Part shown: positions 8,281 through 10,993 of the stretch, piece by piece | Numbering within the stretch: position 1 is the first letter of the stretch | Layout of the letters: each line of letters starts with the position of its first letter | NCBI GenBank assembly: GCA_033085395.1 | Contig: JANQBS010000621.1 | Location: 1-10,993, forward strand | Reading direction: 5' to 3' | Length of the DNA stretch: 10,993 nucleotides | Source: Xanthoparmelia taractica | Taxonomy: Eukaryota; Ascomycota; Lecanoromycetes; Lecanorales; Parmeliaceae | Translations under genes and position numbers: made by a program | Notes under the pieces: model-generated | What the model was told of the DNA's origin: nothing | The model's input: the letters and a program-made list of their open reading frames with translations, nothing else | Databases searched by the model: none

Positions 8281-9552
8281 TCTTTATTAAGACTTAAAAG
8301 ATTTATCGCTCGATATTTCTATATAGAAGAATTAGAGCGATATTATTTAAGTCTTATAGATTATATTTACGATTATTGCGATGCGACGTTATTTTAGAAT
8401 AAGTTATCGCAGTGATACTATAATAGTGAAAAAACTAAAGTTAATATATTTAAAATAATATTCGAAGAAGATGAGAATAATACGAATAAAGATTATAAGG
8501 GCGCTAAAACGAGTGTGAATAAACTCGTCTATTCGGACGAGAATACTATTAATAAAATCCTCTATTCTTTAAAGCTAGAAACGATTATTCTCACTAACGA
8601 TTACAAAGAATTTCGTCGCTATAGCGTCTAATATAATAACGCGATCTCTATAGCCTTATAGCAGATTATTATAAATTATTCAATCGCTTTACATACGTGT
8701 AAAGTCTAGAGAGTAATTATTATTTATATACTCGCGCTGACGTCTTCTAAGAGTGAAAAAACGATGTTTAATTAAATCTATATTATGAATAACACTTAGA
8801 AATAGACTATATATTAATATAATTTTCTTTTTATGGTCTTTACTATTGATACGCCTAGGTACGACTTTTATAAGAATACGAATAAGGTTCTTTATCGCAA
8901 AATTATTAGGTATCTAAGAAGTATTAATTTTTATATTAATGCTCTTAAATCTATAAGTAAGAGACTAGTAAATAATAAAAATCTATGGAATTATAAGCTA
9001 CTTCACGAAAATCCTCGCAATTACGATTTACGAACCTATAATTATTCTTCTTTAGATAAGATAGTTATCGCTTAAGAAGATGATGTTAATAATTTACTAA
9101 GTGTGCTCGAGATTAAAGATGTTTTAATAGAGACTTAAAGTGATAAGAGATATAGTGTTTTTTACTAATATTTAGTCTATATATCTTTACGCTATTCTCT
9201 TATCTTCTCTTTCGATGAATTATTCTAATATAATAATATTTTGAATATTAGTGTTGCTCTGGGTGAGAGTCTATATGCTCGGCGAAGTTGATCTGGCGAA
9301 TAATCACTATAAGTAATAGAACGTCAAATAAGAGAACGTATCGATCGCGGTGACTCTAGACGAGTAACTCTAGTCTTATTCTATAGATATATAATACTTA
9401 TTCGTTTTATTTAATTCGACTATTAACTTAATATAGATATCTAATATAGATTCGCTTACGTAAGTTTAATCGTCTTCTTCACTACGAAAAACTATTATAA
9501 TATTTTATCTACGATATATACGTAGTTATTAAAAGTACGGGTCGCAAAGGTC
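8281..9552 (+). pseudogene. RIP-degraded Helitron Rep-helicase relic, N-terminal part
   Basis: In one frame the pieces follow the order seen in eukaryotic Helitron proteins. A CxxC-like segment YDYCDATLF (8368-8394; first Cys now Tyr) is followed by a TAG at an expected Trp. Then come YNNAISIA (8632-8655), matching the family's YNNAL block; FNQIYIMNN with TAA for Gln (8767-8793); an intact stretch 8833-9075 ending LRTYNYSSLDKIVIA; ISLRYSLIFSFDE (9181-9219), matching the YxPLxYxLLFPxGE block with Pro codons turned to Ser; and RRVTLVLFYRY (9358-9390), matching the RVTxxEYYAYRL block near the start of the helicase-like N domain. In living elements the protein starts rolling-circle transposition. 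The HUH Rep motif and helicase are not in the window, and the frame is cut at about 9553 by LTR-like DNA. Confidence 0.65.
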
Positions 9553-9850
9553 TGGGATGATCTGGGATATGGGATATCGATATTATATCATGATATGATA
9601 TGATATTAAGATTATATTATTTGATTTTTATGAAATAATCTAGGAGACGTGCTAATATCATAAAATAATCTAAGAAATTTCTAGTATATATAGAGATATT
9701 TTATATTATATATAGGGGTATAAGAAATATATTATATATAGAAGAAGTTACTCTATATAGAATCATGCGAACGTATTCTAATTATTATTCTAGTTATTAC
9801 TTCACTTTATTATCGTTATTATTATCACTTTGCTTTATTATCACGTTATT
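9553..9850 (+). mobile_element. Copia-like LTR interrupting the Helitron relic
   Basis: It starts tgggatgatctgggatatgg, followed by palindromic gatat-type sequence including the perfect 12-bp palindrome atatcatgatat (9585-9596). Next is a direct repeat (tgaaataatctagg near 9630, taaaataatctaag near 9660). A TATA-like tatatagggg (9709-9718) is followed by ctctatatagaatcatgcgaacg. This order matches what I know of many ascomycete copia LTRs. The right edge is not defined; repeated ttattat blocks follow. No partner LTR is seen, so it may be a solo LTR or the 5' LTR of an element that runs out of the window. Confidence 0.5.
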
Positions 9851-10993
9851 AAGCTAAGCTTATTATCGTATTTAATATCGTGTTGCGAAAGATCTTCGCA
9901 ATTATCTAAGACTTAGCGAATTATTTTTATTACTATTAATATATTTAATTTATTTAATTATTAGAAGAATTATTAACACGCTAATTATAATATTAATCTA
10001 TTATCTATTTTATAATAGCAAATTTCTCTCTTTTTTCTTCGCATTATAAAAAGAATTTACGATCGTTCTCTATAGTTATATATTCTTAATTATTAAAATT
10101 ATACGCTTCGTATAAATAATATAAAAATTAATATCTTCGAATATATAATAAAGAAAAACTTTCGTTAATTTATAAATAATCTTAATAATCGATTTAAAAA
10201 AACGTATTCTTTTTATATATATTATCGCGATCTCTTTTATTACTCGCGAAAAGAAGAGCTTAAAAATTATTAAATTAATTCTTCTCTAATAGCGATAAAT
10301 CTCACGTAAAGTAATAATTATAATTTATTAATAAAATAAAATAAATAGATTCGAGATTAGACTTATTTTTAGCTTTTTATCTACGTTTTCGAGTATTATT
10401 ACTCGATAATTCTTACGTTAATCTACTTTTTTTATTTAATTTTAATAATTAAATACTTAAAGATTATATAGAAATAATTAGTTATACTTAAGATTATCTA
10501 ATATTAGCTACGTGTATTATAATTTCTTTAATATTTTTTTTACTCTTACGTGTTATTATCTACTCGCGTATTAACTTTATACTTAATATTTTATTTATAG
10601 ATTTAATATATTTACTTTAAAATATTATCTCGCGTAGTAATTGTTTTGCGAGCTATAGCTTAAAAACGAAGAAGTTAAGATTAGAGCTAAGATTCGAAGT
10701 TGAAATTCGAGGGTAATAACTTTATTAAATAAATAGATAATAAGATAAATAGTAGAAGAATAATAAATAATAGAAGAATAATAAATATTTGAAGAATAAT
10801 AAATATTAGAAGAATAATAAATAATAGAAGAAAGAGTAGAAAGAAAATAAAAGTACATGATAAATATATCTTAGAAAACGTAATATTATAGATAAAATCA
10901 ATATTATTTATTAATGCTTTTAGATATCTATCGCAATAATATTAAAATTAATTTATTTTATAATCGAAAAGCGAGAGAAGAATACTCTTATTA
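9851..10993. other. Very AT-rich, RIP-altered DNA without an assignable gene
   Basis: Neither strand gives a reading frame with fewer stops than expected for this composition. A minus-strand frame from 10858 leftward has mostly TAA/TAG stops, but at a density I would expect by chance. The low CpA/TpG with retained CpG is the same as in the flanking relics, so this is probably the body of another degraded repeat, perhaps the element behind the 9553 LTR. I see no motif I can name. Confidence 0.6.
10754..10833 (+). repeat. 18-bp tandem repeat, about 4.4 copies
   Basis: The unit is agaagaataataaataat, with copies at 10754, 10772, 10790 and 10808 and a partial at 10826. Variants differ only in the last bases (aataat / aatatt) and one first base. 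Eighteen is a multiple of three and the minus strand is open across it (10625-10858), giving a Tyr/Ser-rich hexapeptide repeat, but coding use is unproven. Confidence 0.85.

Noticed and set aside
10754..10833. Possible CRISPR-like or regulatory array
   Set aside because: Units are directly adjacent with no spacers. It is a simple AT-rich tandem repeat.
9870..10858. Long minus-strand frame with mainly TAA/TAG stops, including an open stretch at 10625-10858
   Set aside because: The stop density is about what this AT-rich sequence gives by chance, and TGA is rare everywhere here because TpG is depleted. The open part is created by the 18-bp repeat.

Overview
The window looks like a piece of an AT-rich, transposon-filled compartment of a filamentous ascomycete genome that has been hit hard by repeat-induced point mutation (RIP). 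Outside about 801-2943 the DNA is very AT-rich by eye. CpA and TpG are scarce and TpA is everywhere, yet CpG (cga, cgt, tcg) stays common. That is the pattern left by C-to-T change focused on CpA. Long stretches still read as protein if the many in-frame TAA and TAG codons are treated as former Gln and Trp codons; TGA is rare. I see no intact host gene, tRNA, rRNA, CRISPR array or bacterial feature.

Layout, all recognised relics on the + strand. 1-800: a degraded Gln-rich reading frame of unknown family, possibly a retrotransposon ORF1/gag. 801-2943: an abrupt island of normal base composition with almost no RIP, built largely of tandem and minisatellite repeats and apparently non-coding. 2944-5031: a Ty1/copia-type pol relic, in which pre-integrase and integrase sequence is followed by the linker and the start of the reverse transcriptase domain. 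It is split by a 636-bp insertion (3584-4219) with inverted ends, after which the same reading frame resumes. 5032-5340: an LTR-like or leader segment starting TGTCA where the copia frame breaks. 5341-7440: a long degraded frame with a gag-like part and a C2H2 zinc finger whose four metal ligands have all become Tyr. 7480-9552: a further relic in the same frame, whose 3' half (from about 8281) matches the conserved region preceding and including the Helitron helicase-like N-terminal domain. From about 9553: a copia-like LTR cutting into the Helitron frame. About 9860-10993: very AT-rich DNA with one 18-bp tandem repeat and no assignable gene.

The order gives a nested history: copia pol was hit by a small inverted-repeat element and by a second element at 5032, and the Helitron relic was hit by an LTR at about 9553. 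The GC-normal island lies between two degraded frames and either arrived after RIP or was invisible to it. Nothing here is likely to make a functional protein. The main points of interest are the island with its identical 212-bp tandem duplication, the precisely bounded small element, and the readable record of RIP in known protein motifs. Family assignments come from reading motifs by eye; no database search was run.
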